From an uncultured Succinatimonas sp. (GTDB lineage: Bacteria; Pseudomonadota; Gammaproteobacteria; Enterobacterales; Succinivibrionaceae), in contig CAJKNC010000009.1 in NCBI GenBank assembly GCA_905201175.1, positions 1 through 30,275 on the forward strand: a stretch of 30,275 nt of DNA, in the 5' to 3' direction. Below the pieces are notes generated by a model. The model had not been told where the DNA came from and made no database searches. It worked only from the letters and a program-made list of their open reading frames with translations. Each line of letters begins with the position of its first letter. The first letter of the stretch is position 1. Positions 1 through 7,081 of the stretch are shown here, piece after piece. The translations under genes were made by a program, and so were the position numbers.

Positions 1-153
1 ATTGTATATTATATTAGAAATAATATTTTTATCTAAATATTCTGATGCGCCGTTAAACGCCCAATAATATGAATTGATTTGTATTGATTTAGCTGCCGCA
101 GGTTTTTTGCTGCAGCTGACTGTTTCGGCTTAGATTCTCTTGCGGAGCTTTCT
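1..153. other. AT-rich leader region upstream of the fadL-like gene
   Basis: No gene is visible here. Positions 72-90 hold the 8-base sequence ATTGATTT twice, one helical turn apart, which could be a regulator's direct-repeat site. AGCTGC at 91-96 can pair with GCAGCT at 112-117 across a 15-base loop. The ribosome binding site GGAG at about 144-147 belongs to the downstream gene. No promoter could be chosen with confidence among the many AT-rich hexamers. Confidence 0.4.
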
Positions 154-1437
154 ATGAAAAAATTATGTGTCGCGTCTGCACTCTGTCTTGTGTGCGCATG
201 TCAGGCTACAGCTGTAATGGCAGAAGGTTTTGCCATGACACAATGGAGTGCTAGAGGATTGGCCTTAGCAGGAGGCATGGTGGGGCGCGCGGACGATCCC
301 TCGGCTATAGCTTACAATGCTGCAGGCATCACTCTTTTGCCTGGGACACAAGTCATGGGAGGCTTTGTCGGCGGCTTTTCTAAGAATATTATTGACACAT
401 ATAGAGCTTCAGAAGAGCATACGTCTACAGAAAATAACTCCAGCAGTATCAGGTTTGCGCCGTACGCTTATCTATCCCATCAGCTTAACGAGCGCTTTTG
501 GCTGGGATTTGGTTTGTTCTCTCGCTTCGGGCTTGATAATGCCTTCCCTGATGACTGGCCTGGCCGTTATGACGTAGTCAGTACAAAATTAAAAACTTTC
601 TCCCTTGTGCCTACGGTGGCTATGAAGGTCAATGAGCATCTGTCTGTTTCGGTAGGCTTAGAAGTTATGTACGCTAGCTTAACGAAGGTAAGTCAGATCC
701 CTGTATATGCATATTCTTCTAATGTTTATCCAACGAAGCAAGATGATAACAAAATGACGCTTGACGGGTCTAATTGGGGAATCGGCGCTCATTTGGGTGT
801 TCACTTGCGTTTGAGTGACAAGCTGTACGTGGGCTTTTCCTATAAGAGTCCCGTTACTGTCAACCTTGATGGCGGAGCTGATTTTTCTCGCCGTACAGCC
901 AATATGCTGGCTGATCAAGGCCAGGTGCCTCATGCTATTGATACAGGTACTCACACTAAGATTCACTTGCCAGATTCCTTTGCCTTGGGACTAACCTACC
1001 GCCCGCAGGACAATCTAAGCTTTGAAGTAGGCAGCGTCTTTACTCGCTGGTCTGCTTATGATTCCCTATACACCGAATTTGATTCGGACTTTCAGTTAGA
1101 TGAAAAACGCGAATGGGATGATGGCTGGAACTTTAATGCCAGTGTGGAATATAAGCCCATGGACTGGCTTGCTCTGCGCGCCGGCATTTGGCATGAAACT
1201 CCTGTTACCAACAGGGCGCATCCAAGCCTCATAGTTCCAGGTCACGGCCGTACGGGCATCAGCGTGGGCGCGGGCTTCCAATGGGATAACTGGAGGCTTG
1301 ATATGGGTTATGCTCATGTTTGGATCCATGGAATGAACTATAATGATGTTTATACTGGCGACATAAAGGGTGCCAGCATGGAGAGCCATGATCTGTTTGA
1401 CAATATCTTTTCAGCCTCTGTCAGCTATGTGTTCTAA
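154..1437 (+). CDS. FadL/OmpP1-family outer-membrane transport protein
   Basis: This is a 427-residue outer-membrane beta-barrel of the OmpP1/FadL/TodX family. The family lets hydrophobic substrates such as long-chain fatty acids or aromatics cross the outer membrane. A lysine-led signal peptide of about 23 residues ends at AVMAEG. The mature N-terminus contains the family's hatch-type stretch (ADDPSAIAYNAAG, about residues 47-59); in FadL this reads NPAG, so the proline is replaced by alanine here. The C-terminus ends in aromatic-rich SVSYVF with a terminal Phe, the usual outer-membrane assembly signal. Length is close to E. coli FadL (446 aa with signal). A GGAG ribosome site lies just upstream of the ATG. 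It stands alone; the next convincing gene begins over 600 bases later. The exact substrate cannot be read from the sequence. Confidence 0.88.
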   Translation: MKKLCVASALCLVCACQATAVMAEGFAMTQWSARGLALAGGMVGRADDPSAIAYNAAGITLLPGTQVMGGFVGGFSKNIIDTYRASEEHTSTENNSSSIRFAPYAYLSHQLNERFWLGFGLFSRFGLDNAFPDDWPGRYDVVSTKLKTFSLVPTVAMKVNEHLSVSVGLEVMYASLTKVSQIPVYAYSSNVYPTKQDDNKMTLDGSNWGIGAHLGVHLRLSDKLYVGFSYKSPVTVNLDGGADFSRRTANMLADQGQVPHAIDTGTHTKIHLPDSFALGLTYRPQDNLSFEVGSVFTRWSAYDSLYTEFDSDFQLDEKREWDDGWNFNASVEYKPMDWLALRAGIWHETPVTNRAHPSLIVPGHGRTGISVGAGFQWDNWRLDMGYAHVWIHGMNYNDVYTGDIKGASMESHDLFDNIFSASVSYVF

Positions 1438-2092
1438 TTTCCAAAATCATTTCAATCCTGCGCAGGAGAGCATTTTTGCTGTGCGGTGTTTGGCAGAGGA
1501 CTGCTGAGAACATGGAGATATTTGGGGCCGATCCTTTATTTAGGAAAATACGCTGAAAAAAATTAAAAAAAAGAGATTATCTTTGGAAGCGCACCTGCAA
1601 GCTGCAAGGGAAAGCTCAATTTTGATCTTTTTGCTGTTTATCGGTGTCAGCATCAGCCTGAGCTCGTCAATTTTGGCTACAACTTTACGACAGATAGGAT
1701 GGTTTTTAGGTAATCTTTGACAGTAAGCAAGAGTATCTGTCCTAAGAAAACATATAAAGCAGATGGCTGCAAGCTGTTAGATTGGCTGGGATTTTTGCAT
1801 TAATTTCAACTGAATTTTTAGCAAATACAATCGCTAAGCTTAGCTGCCAGATATTAAACGAATTCAGCCGTTTATTTTACAGACCCTTTGTGATATACAG
1901 CAAAACTCGGGACAATTTTCTTTTAATTGCAAGCCTTTTAAGTTTTTTGTTTCTTTTAAGTGTTAATATCCTAAAGATATAATTTGTAAAATACCTGGCA
2001 TATTAAGCTTTTTTACAAGTATCTGAAATCAATCCATTACAATTAAAAAATCTTATTTATAAACAAGTTAGATAAAATATACAGGAATAATT
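1438..2092. other. 655-base stretch without a convincing gene
   Basis: The stretch between the FadL-like gene and the dehydrogenase cluster holds only doubtful short ORFs. One is a possible frame-disrupted small membrane protein (1512-1720, listed separately). Another is a 66-codon TTG-started ORF at 1782-1982 with two hydrophobic patches and no clear ribosome site. TCCTGCGCAGGA at about 1456-1467 is a perfect 12-base palindrome but has no room for a loop. A possible promoter for the next gene is TTACAA (2037-2042), 17 bases, TAAACA (2060-2065). I see no RNA gene or mobile element. Confidence 0.45.
1512..1720 (+). pseudogene. possible small single-pass membrane protein, frame-disrupted or CTG-started
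   Basis: An ATG at 1512, 11 bases after GAGGA, opens 14 codons (MEIFGADPLFRKIR) and stops at TGA 1554-1556. In the -1 frame, an open frame beginning with CTG at 1553 continues for 55 codons to TGA 1718-1720. It encodes a strongly basic start (KKIKKKR), an amphipathic stretch, and one hydrophobic span (about residues 22-42). The two frames overlap at CTGA, and AGGA lies 7 bases before the CTG. Three readings fit: a frameshifted pseudogene, a CTG-started gene coupled to a leader peptide, or chance. I do not recognise the protein. Confidence 0.3.
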
Positions 2093-3076
2093 ATGATAAA
2101 GTTCGGTATTTTAGGAGCCGGCAAAATTGCAAGCGTGATGGCTGAAACCATCAATATGATGGCTGAAAACGGCGAGGATATTTGCTTATGGGCGGTAGGC
2201 TCCAGATCAAAAGAGAGAGCTTTGGAGTTTGCTCAGCAATATCATATTAAAAATGCCTATGACTCTTATGAAAGCTTAGTTTCAGACCCTGACTTAGATT
2301 TAGTCTATGTTGCAACCCCGCATAATTTTCATTATGAAAATGCACTCTTATGCATGCAGCACGGCAAGCATGTATTGTGTGAAAAAGCCTTTACCGTTAA
2401 TGCAAAGCAGGCTGAAAAGCTGTGCAATTTTGCCAAAGAGCATAAGCTTTTATTAGCAGAGGCTATTTGGACTCGCTATATGCCTATGCGCAAGATGATA
2501 AATGACGAGCTTGAAAGCGGCATTATCGGCAATATCAGAATGGTAACTGCCAATTTAAGCTATCCGATGCTGAAAAAAGAGCGCTTATATAATATCAATT
2601 TAGCCGGCGGCGCGCTCTTAGATGTCGGCATCTATCCCTTAAACTTTGCAAACATGATTTTAGGCACTCCTGATCGCATCGATGCAAGCTGCATAAAGAG
2701 CTCTACCGGGGTGGATCTAAGCGAGTCTATGACCTTAACCTATGAAAGCACCGCCAGGATGGCTGTATTATGTTCAACCTATGCCGCTTCATCTGATCGC
2801 TACGGCTTCATTCATGGCGAAAAGGGCTATATGCAGGTTGAAAACATCAATAATCCTCAGGGCTATAAGATTTTCAATAAGGATTTTGAGCTTATCAAGG
2901 AAGCAGCCTGTCCAAAGCAGCTGACCGGCTATGAATACGAGGTAAGGGAGTGCATGCAGTGCATAAAGGACGGCCTTTGCGAATGTCCTTCCATGCCGCA
3001 TCAGGAAACCTTGAATATCATGCAGCAGCTAGATACCATTCGCTCTCAGTTCGGCGTCAAGTACCCGTTTGAATAG
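2093..3076 (+). CDS. Gfo/Idh/MocA-family NAD(P)-dependent oxidoreductase
   Basis: This 327-residue protein has the two-domain layout of Gfo/Idh/MocA dehydrogenases. The Rossmann dinucleotide loop GAGKIA lies at residues 8-13. The EKAF motif at 97-100 carries the expected catalytic lysine (K98). A GGALLDVGIYPLN segment follows near 170-182, where family members carry conserved acidic and aromatic residues. The subgroup resembles dihydrodiol dehydrogenase-like sugar dehydrogenases; the substrate is unknown. It opens a four-gene oxidoreductase cluster: the next gene starts 8 bases after its stop, so the two are surely co-transcribed. A weak AGGAA ribosome site precedes the ATG. The length is normal for the family and no key residue appears missing. 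Confidence 0.87.
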   Translation: MIKFGILGAGKIASVMAETINMMAENGEDICLWAVGSRSKERALEFAQQYHIKNAYDSYESLVSDPDLDLVYVATPHNFHYENALLCMQHGKHVLCEKAFTVNAKQAEKLCNFAKEHKLLLAEAIWTRYMPMRKMINDELESGIIGNIRMVTANLSYPMLKKERLYNINLAGGALLDVGIYPLNFANMILGTPDRIDASCIKSSTGVDLSESMTLTYESTARMAVLCSTYAASSDRYGFIHGEKGYMQVENINNPQGYKIFNKDFELIKEAACPKQLTGYEYEVRECMQCIKDGLCECPSMPHQETLNIMQQLDTIRSQFGVKYPFE

Positions 3077-3084
3077 GAAGTTCT

Positions 3085-3966
3085 ATGCAGAAAATAGCTT
3101 TTATAGGTTTGGGGATCATGGGAAAGGCCATGGTTCAAAATCTTTTAAAAAAAGGCTACAGCGTTGATTTTTATGCTCGGCATAAAGAGCGTACTCTGCC
3201 TGTTATTGAGGCCGGCGCTGTATTTCATGACAATATTCATGATGCCGTATGCAGTGCCGATGCAGTCATTACTATGGTAGGCGGTCCTAAGGATGTAGAA
3301 GAGCTTTATTATAAGGACGGCGGCATCTTAGAGAGCGTAAAAGAGGGTACTTATCTTATAGACATGACTTCATCAAGTCCGTCCTTGGCACAGAAATTAT
3401 ATCAGGATGCCAAAGAGCGGCATTTATTTGCTTTGGATGTGCCGGTAACCGGCGGTGATGTAGGAGCTCGCGAGGGAACCTTATCTTTAATGGTCGGCGG
3501 CGATAAAGAGGTATTAGATAAAGTCTATGATATTTTAAAAGCCATGGGCTCGAAGATCACCTATATGGGAAGAGCCGGCTCTGGACAGAACTGCAAATTA
3601 GTAAATCAGATCATGTGTGCCGGAGCCTTAGCCGGCATGTGCGAGGGCTTAGCCTATGCCTCCTTTACAGGCTTAAAATTGCAGGATGTTTTAGATGCCG
3701 TATCACAGGGGGCGGCTGCCTCTCGCTCTTTGGATCTGTACGGCGAGCGCATTTGCAGGGGAGATATGCAGCCTGGCGGAGCTCTGAGCTATTTGGTCAA
3801 GGATTTAAAGAATGCTCATGCTGAATTAAAAGGCAAAAAGCTTGAGCTTAAAATGACGGATGCAGTTTTGGATGTTTATGCCAGAATGGAAAGCTTAGGC
3901 CAGGGAGCTCTAGGCGTTCAGGCTATGTATGCTTATCTATTAGATCAGGAAAAAAATCATGAGTAA
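3085..3966 (+). CDS. beta-hydroxyacid dehydrogenase (3-hydroxyisobutyrate / tartronate-semialdehyde reductase family)
   Basis: A 293-residue soluble NAD(P)-dependent dehydrogenase. The N-terminal Rossmann motif FIGLGIMG is at residues 6-13. The substrate-binding PVTGGDVGAREGTLSLMVGG stretch is at 120-139, and GQNCKLVNQ at 167-175 supplies the catalytic lysine (K171). These are the defining motifs of the 3-hydroxyacid dehydrogenase family, which includes tartronate-semialdehyde reductase (GarR/GlxR). The C-terminal helical domain is complete. The last codons overlap the start of the next gene by 8 bases, which implies translational coupling. With dehydrogenases on both sides, it probably handles a 3- or 2-carbon-branched hydroxyacid or semialdehyde, but this is inference. 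Confidence 0.88.
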   Translation: MQKIAFIGLGIMGKAMVQNLLKKGYSVDFYARHKERTLPVIEAGAVFHDNIHDAVCSADAVITMVGGPKDVEELYYKDGGILESVKEGTYLIDMTSSSPSLAQKLYQDAKERHLFALDVPVTGGDVGAREGTLSLMVGGDKEVLDKVYDILKAMGSKITYMGRAGSGQNCKLVNQIMCAGALAGMCEGLAYASFTGLKLQDVLDAVSQGAAASRSLDLYGERICRGDMQPGGALSYLVKDLKNAHAELKGKKLELKMTDAVLDVYARMESLGQGALGVQAMYAYLLDQEKNHE

Positions 3967-4906
3967 GAAAATATTAGTTGCAGTTGAGGTTAATGCAGAG
4001 CACCTGGAGCTCTTTAAGCAGGCATCGCAGGGCAAATGCGAGCTTATTGTTAAAAATATGAATGAGATTGGTGCTGATGATGTAGCTTCTGTTGACGGCA
4101 TTATCGGTAATGTCTCTCCTGAAATTGTAAGGCAGGCGGATAATTTGGAGTTTCTGCAGCTGAATTCAGCCGGATGCGATCAGTATTTAAAGCCGGGCAT
4201 TCTTAAGGATAAGACCGCCCTATGTACAGCTGTAGGCTCCTACGGACTTGCAGTAAGCGAGCATATGCTGGCTATGACTTTTGATCTGGTGCGCCATTTT
4301 GCTTTATACAGAGATAAGCAGCTGGCTCATGACTGGTCAGACTGCGGCAGGATTTCTTCTGTATGGGGCTCAACCATTGCCGTTTTGGGGCTTGGAGATA
4401 TCGGCGGCAGCTATGCGCAGAAGGTCAAGGCTTTAGGAGCTAAATGCGTTATCGGCGTTCGCCGCAATATTAAAAACAAGCCTGATTATGTTGATGAGAT
4501 TTATGCCTTTGAGGATTTAGATAAGGTTCTGCCTCGAGCAGATATTGTGGCTATGGTGCTGCCTGACAGTCCTGTAACCCGCAATCTTATGAATAAAGAG
4601 CGCTTTGCGCTGATGAAAAAAGGGGCTTATCTTATCAATGCCGGCCGCGGCAGCGCTGTAAATCAGGATGATCTATTAGAGGCGATTAAGTCAGGTCAGC
4701 TGGCTGGAGCCGCTTTGGATGTTACTGCTCCTGAGCCTCTGCCGAAGGACAGTCCTTTATGGGATGAAAAGCGTATTTTTATTACGCCGCATGTTGCCGG
4801 CAATTTCTTCCTGCAGGAGACTTTTGAGCGCATGATTAGAATTGCTGCAGGCAATCTCAAGGCATATCTTGAGGGCGGTAAATTAAGAAATCTGGTAAAG
4901 CACTAA
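3959..4906 (+). CDS. D-isomer-specific 2-hydroxyacid dehydrogenase family protein
   Basis: A 315-residue member of the D-2-hydroxyacid dehydrogenase family, which also includes phosphoglycerate dehydrogenase, glyoxylate/hydroxypyruvate reductase and D-lactate dehydrogenase. The NAD-binding loop GLGDIG is at residues 144-149. The catalytic triad of the family can be placed: R230 in NAGRGSAVNQ, E259 in TAPEPLP, and H278 in ITPHVAG. RRN follows the second Rossmann strand, so NADP(H) preference is possible. It overlaps the preceding gene by 8 bases. Its natural substrate is open; hydroxypyruvate or glyoxylate would suit its partner, a tartronate-semialdehyde-reductase-like enzyme. Confidence 0.87.
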   Translation: MSKKILVAVEVNAEHLELFKQASQGKCELIVKNMNEIGADDVASVDGIIGNVSPEIVRQADNLEFLQLNSAGCDQYLKPGILKDKTALCTAVGSYGLAVSEHMLAMTFDLVRHFALYRDKQLAHDWSDCGRISSVWGSTIAVLGLGDIGGSYAQKVKALGAKCVIGVRRNIKNKPDYVDEIYAFEDLDKVLPRADIVAMVLPDSPVTRNLMNKERFALMKKGAYLINAGRGSAVNQDDLLEAIKSGQLAGAALDVTAPEPLPKDSPLWDEKRIFITPHVAGNFFLQETFERMIRIAAGNLKAYLEGGKLRNLVKH

Positions 4907-4917
4907 TTTTATATAAA

Positions 4918-4940
4918 AAGCTTTAAATATGCTAAAGCTT
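4918..4940. repeat. short inverted repeat between dehydrogenase and aldo/keto reductase genes
   Basis: AAGCTTTA (4918-4925) and TAAAGCTT (4933-4940) form a perfect 8-bp stem with a 7-base loop, 12 bases after the stop of the D-2-hydroxyacid dehydrogenase. No T-run follows on the + strand, so it is a poor intrinsic terminator. It may be a mRNA 3'-end or processing hairpin that separates expression of the two genes. Confidence 0.4.
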
Positions 4941-4986
4941 AACTATGCTTAGACATATATGGTCTTTACTAAGGTAGGTAAGCACG

Positions 4987-5913
4987 ATGAGATATATTGA
5001 GTTTGGCCAGGATAAAACTAGAGTTTCACAATTAGTTTTAGGCTGTATGCGAATTCCGCAGCTGCAGGAGCCGCAGCTTGTGAAGGAGCTTTTAGACTTT
5101 GCGCTCTCAAATGGCATCAATATGCTCGATACAGCGGATGTTTATAGCTTAGGCCGTTCAGAGGAGCTGTTAGGCGAGGCTTTTTCTCTAGAAAGCGGGC
5201 TTAGAGATAAATTTTTCGTGCAGACTAAGTGCGGCATCCGCAAGGATCCGCATTTATACGACTTTTCCAAAAAGCATATCTTAGAATCTGTTGAAGGAAG
5301 CTTAAAGCGCCTGAAAACAGATCATATAGACTGCTTGATTTTGCATAGACCGGATCCTTTAATGGATCCCTGCGAGATAGGGGAAGCCTTTAATATTTTA
5401 AAGGCTTCGGGAAAAGTTTTAAATTTTGGCGTCAGCAATATGAACCCTATGCAGATGCAGCTGCTGCAGTCAGGTCTTGATTGCAATCTAGTTGCCAATC
5501 AGGTGCAGTTTAGTGTTTGCCATACCCCGATGATAAATCACGGCATCAATGTCAATATGTATAATAATCCCGCCATTAACCGCGACGGCGGAATTTTAGA
5601 GTACTGCCGTTTGAAGAAAATGGTAGTTCAGGCCTGGTCAGTACTGCAGCACGGCTTCTTTGAGGGCGTGTTTGTAGGTTCTCCTAAGTATTTGCGCCTA
5701 AATAGCGTTTTAGATCGCATTGCTGAGGAAAATAATTGTAAGAGTACGGCTGTGGCAATTGCCTGGGTTCTTAAATATCCTGGATTGATGCAGGCGATTA
5801 TCGGCACTACAAAGATCTCCAGAGTTAAAACTGCAGCTGCAGCCTGCGAGATTGAGCTTAGCCGCGAGCAGTGGTATGAGATTTATCAGGCTGCAGGCAA
5901 TGAATTGCCTTAG
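4987..5913 (+). CDS. aldo/keto reductase (YdhF-like)
   Basis: A 308-residue TIM-barrel aldo/keto reductase, which uses NADPH to reduce carbonyls. The catalytic tetrad of the superfamily is all present: D48 and Y53 in LDTADVYSLGRSEE, K81 in FVQTKCG, and H120 in LILHRPDP. Cofactor-binding residues are expected near GTTKISR at about 276-282. The overall layout resembles the YdhF/COG4989 subgroup. It lies 80 bases after the D-2-hydroxyacid dehydrogenase on the same strand and closes the cluster before a strong terminator. Substrate unknown. The ATG has only a weak upstream purine stretch. Confidence 0.87.
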   Translation: MRYIEFGQDKTRVSQLVLGCMRIPQLQEPQLVKELLDFALSNGINMLDTADVYSLGRSEELLGEAFSLESGLRDKFFVQTKCGIRKDPHLYDFSKKHILESVEGSLKRLKTDHIDCLILHRPDPLMDPCEIGEAFNILKASGKVLNFGVSNMNPMQMQLLQSGLDCNLVANQVQFSVCHTPMINHGINVNMYNNPAINRDGGILEYCRLKKMVVQAWSVLQHGFFEGVFVGSPKYLRLNSVLDRIAEENNCKSTAVAIAWVLKYPGLMQAIIGTTKISRVKTAAAACEIELSREQWYEIYQAAGNELP

Positions 5914-5924
5914 ACAAGATAAAC

Positions 5925-5953
5925 AAAAGGGACGCTGAAACGTCCCTTTTTTT
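5925..5953. terminator. intrinsic terminator between the aldo/keto reductase and rpsU (probably bidirectional)
   Basis: AAAAGGGACG (5925-5934) pairs with CGTCCCTTTT (5941-5950) around the loop CTGAAA, and T's continue to 5953 on the + strand. Read on the - strand the stem is followed by TTTTGTTT, so it can also end the rpsU transcript arriving from the right. It sits 11 bases after the reductase stop codon. Confidence 0.85.
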
Positions 5954-5980
5954 CAATCTGTGAATAGATTTTTAGGTGTA

Positions 5981-6003
5981 CCTTGAGGATAAAACCTCTA
6001 AGG
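5981..6003 (-). other. stem-loop downstream of rpsU
   Basis: On the - strand CCTTAGAGG pairs with CCTCAAGG around TTTTAT, with one bulged A. It lies about 45 bases after the rpsU stop. No T-run follows, so it is more likely an mRNA-stabilising or processing hairpin than a terminator by itself. Confidence 0.35.
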
Positions 6004-6047
6004 CCAGACTAACACTGCCATGTCTTAATTAGACTTTAGGCGCGTGA

Positions 6048-6263
6048 TTAGTAAAGCCTAGTACGGCGCGCATTCTCGCGGGCCATCTTCTTGGCGTGGC
6101 GCTTGATAGCAGAAGCTTTAGCGCGCTTACGAATAGTAGTCGGTTTCTCGTAGAATTCACGAGCTCTGACATCAGCCAGAATACCGGCTTTTTCGCAGGA
6201 ACGCTTAAAACGTCTCAAGGCAACGTCGAACGGCTCGTTCTCACGTACTCTAATGACTGGCAT
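6048..6263 (-). CDS. rpsU: 30S ribosomal protein S21
   Basis: The 71-residue product, starting MPVIRVRENEPFDVALRRF and ending ENARRTRLY, matches bacterial S21 almost residue for residue. S21 is a small basic protein of the 30S subunit that helps initiation at the mRNA exit side. The frame stays open four codons further upstream to a GTG, but the internal ATG at 6263 gives the standard length and has GAGGTGG about 9 bases upstream, so I use it. In E. coli rpsU is followed by dnaG and rpoD. Here a terminator and a convergent aldo/keto reductase follow instead, so the macromolecular-synthesis operon is broken. Upstream it is divergent from dtd and tsaD, as rpsU and tsaD are in E. coli. Confidence 0.97.
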   Translation of the reverse strand: MPVIRVRENEPFDVALRRFKRSCEKAGILADVRAREFYEKPTTIRKRAKASAIKRHAKKMARENARRTRLY

Positions 6264-6296
6264 GTGGAAAACCACCTCACTTATAAATAAACAGCA

Positions 6297-6317
6297 TTGA
6301 TCTCAACTTAAGATCAA
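6297..6317 (-). promoter_or_regulatory. inverted repeat in the rpsU leader
   Basis: TTGATCT (6297-6303) and AGATCAA (6311-6317) form a perfect 7-bp inverted repeat with a 7-base spacer. It lies 34-54 bases upstream of the rpsU ATG and downstream of the predicted promoter, so it would be a hairpin in the mRNA leader. It may be a protein-binding site for feedback control, or an operator. Confidence 0.4.
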
Positions 6318-6335
6318 TAGTAAAAAAACGTGTAA

Positions 6336-6364
6336 ATTTTACATATAAGAAAGGCTAATGTAAA
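6336..6364 (-). promoter_or_regulatory. predicted sigma-70 promoter of rpsU
   Basis: On the - strand TTTACA (6364-6359) is followed after exactly 17 bases by TAAAAT (6341-6336). Transcription would start near 6329, leaving a leader of about 65 bases that contains the 6297-6317 inverted repeat. Both hexamers are close to consensus. Confidence 0.6.
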
Positions 6365-6497
6365 GCTTTTCTGGAAGATTTTTGTATACTTTTACATCAA
6401 TTGTGCGATGCAGGTTAAAATTTTAGGAACAGGAATTTTTTCATATAGATTAATTCGTAAATCTACAGAATTAATTTTAGGTCTTAGGAGCATTTTT

Positions 6498-6935
6498 ATG
6501 AAAGCTGTGATTCAGCGCGTTAAGAGAGGATCGGTAAGTGTGGCGGGAAAATGTTTAGGAGCTATTGATAAAGGAATTGTCGCATTAATAGCTCTTGAGC
6601 CTCAGGATAACGAAGGCAGCATGAAAAAGCTGGTTGAAAAAATCTTGAAATACAGAATTTTTTCTGATGAAAACGATCATATGAATTTAAGCTTAAGGGA
6701 TGTGCAGGGCGGCTTGCTGCTGATATCTCAATTTACGTTAGCTGCAAATACTAATTCAGGGCTAAGACCTAGTTTTGATACGGCAATGAAGCCCTCTGAG
6801 GCTCAGGAATTATTTGCAAAGCTTACAGCGTATGCCAAGCAGTTATGGCCTCATGTAGAATGCGGCGAGTTTGGTGCCGATATGCAGGTTGAGCTGATTA
6901 ACGACGGTCCGGTAACCTTTATCTTAACTGTTTAG
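6498..6935 (+). CDS. dtd: D-aminoacyl-tRNA deacylase
   Basis: Dtd hydrolyses D-amino acids (and glycine from tRNA-Ala) mischarged on tRNA, a cytosolic proofreading function. The protein starts MKAVIQRVKRGSVSV and is 145 residues, the standard length. The active-site motifs SQFT (77-80) and the Gly-cisPro GPVT (137-140) are both intact. The frame is open 30 codons further upstream, but the ATG at 6498 has TAGGAG 7 bases before it and gives the family start, so I use it. In E. coli dtd is elsewhere; here it lies between rpsU and tsaD, next to another tRNA-quality gene. The gap to tsaD is 146 bases and contains its own promoter-like element. Confidence 0.95.
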   Translation: MKAVIQRVKRGSVSVAGKCLGAIDKGIVALIALEPQDNEGSMKKLVEKILKYRIFSDENDHMNLSLRDVQGGLLLISQFTLAANTNSGLRPSFDTAMKPSEAQELFAKLTAYAKQLWPHVECGEFGADMQVELINDGPVTFILTV

Positions 6936-6971
6936 CAAATTCATTTTTTATTTTGGTTAAAAGGCCTAAAG

Positions 6972-6982
6972 TTTGCTAAAAT
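6972..6982 (+). promoter_or_regulatory. extended -10 promoter element upstream of tsaD
   Basis: TTTGCTAAAAT contains TG-n-TAAAAT, an extended -10 pattern. No good -35 hexamer lies 16-18 bases upstream, as is common for extended -10 promoters. Near-identical elements precede the ygiF-like, glnE and dnaC-like genes. A start near 6989 leaves a leader of about 93 bases. Confidence 0.5.
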
Positions 6983-6997
6983 AGGCATTTGGGCGAG

Positions 6998-7024
6998 AGG
7001 GCCTTAAGACCCTGTTTTTATTTA
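6998..7024 (+). terminator. weak terminator-like hairpin in the tsaD leader
   Basis: AGGG (6998-7001) and CCCT (7010-7013) can pair around an 8-base loop, followed by G and a T-rich run. The stem is short, so it may only partly end transcription. It could stop dtd transcripts or attenuate tsaD. Confidence 0.3.
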
Positions 7025-7081
7025 TTTTATAGCTTGGGCAAAGATATAAGGCCTGATTTTGGAATACTTTAAGGACTGAGG

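Noticed and set aside
1782..1982. 66-codon ORF with TTG start and hydrophobic C-terminal half
   Set aside because: No clear ribosome binding site, a weak start codon and no recognisable family; AT-rich DNA often yields hydrophobic ORFs by chance.
6297..6317. FNR site in the rpsU leader (TTGAT...ATCAA)
   Set aside because: FNR sites have 4 bases between the half-sites; here the spacing is 11, so it is better read as a hairpin or another operator.
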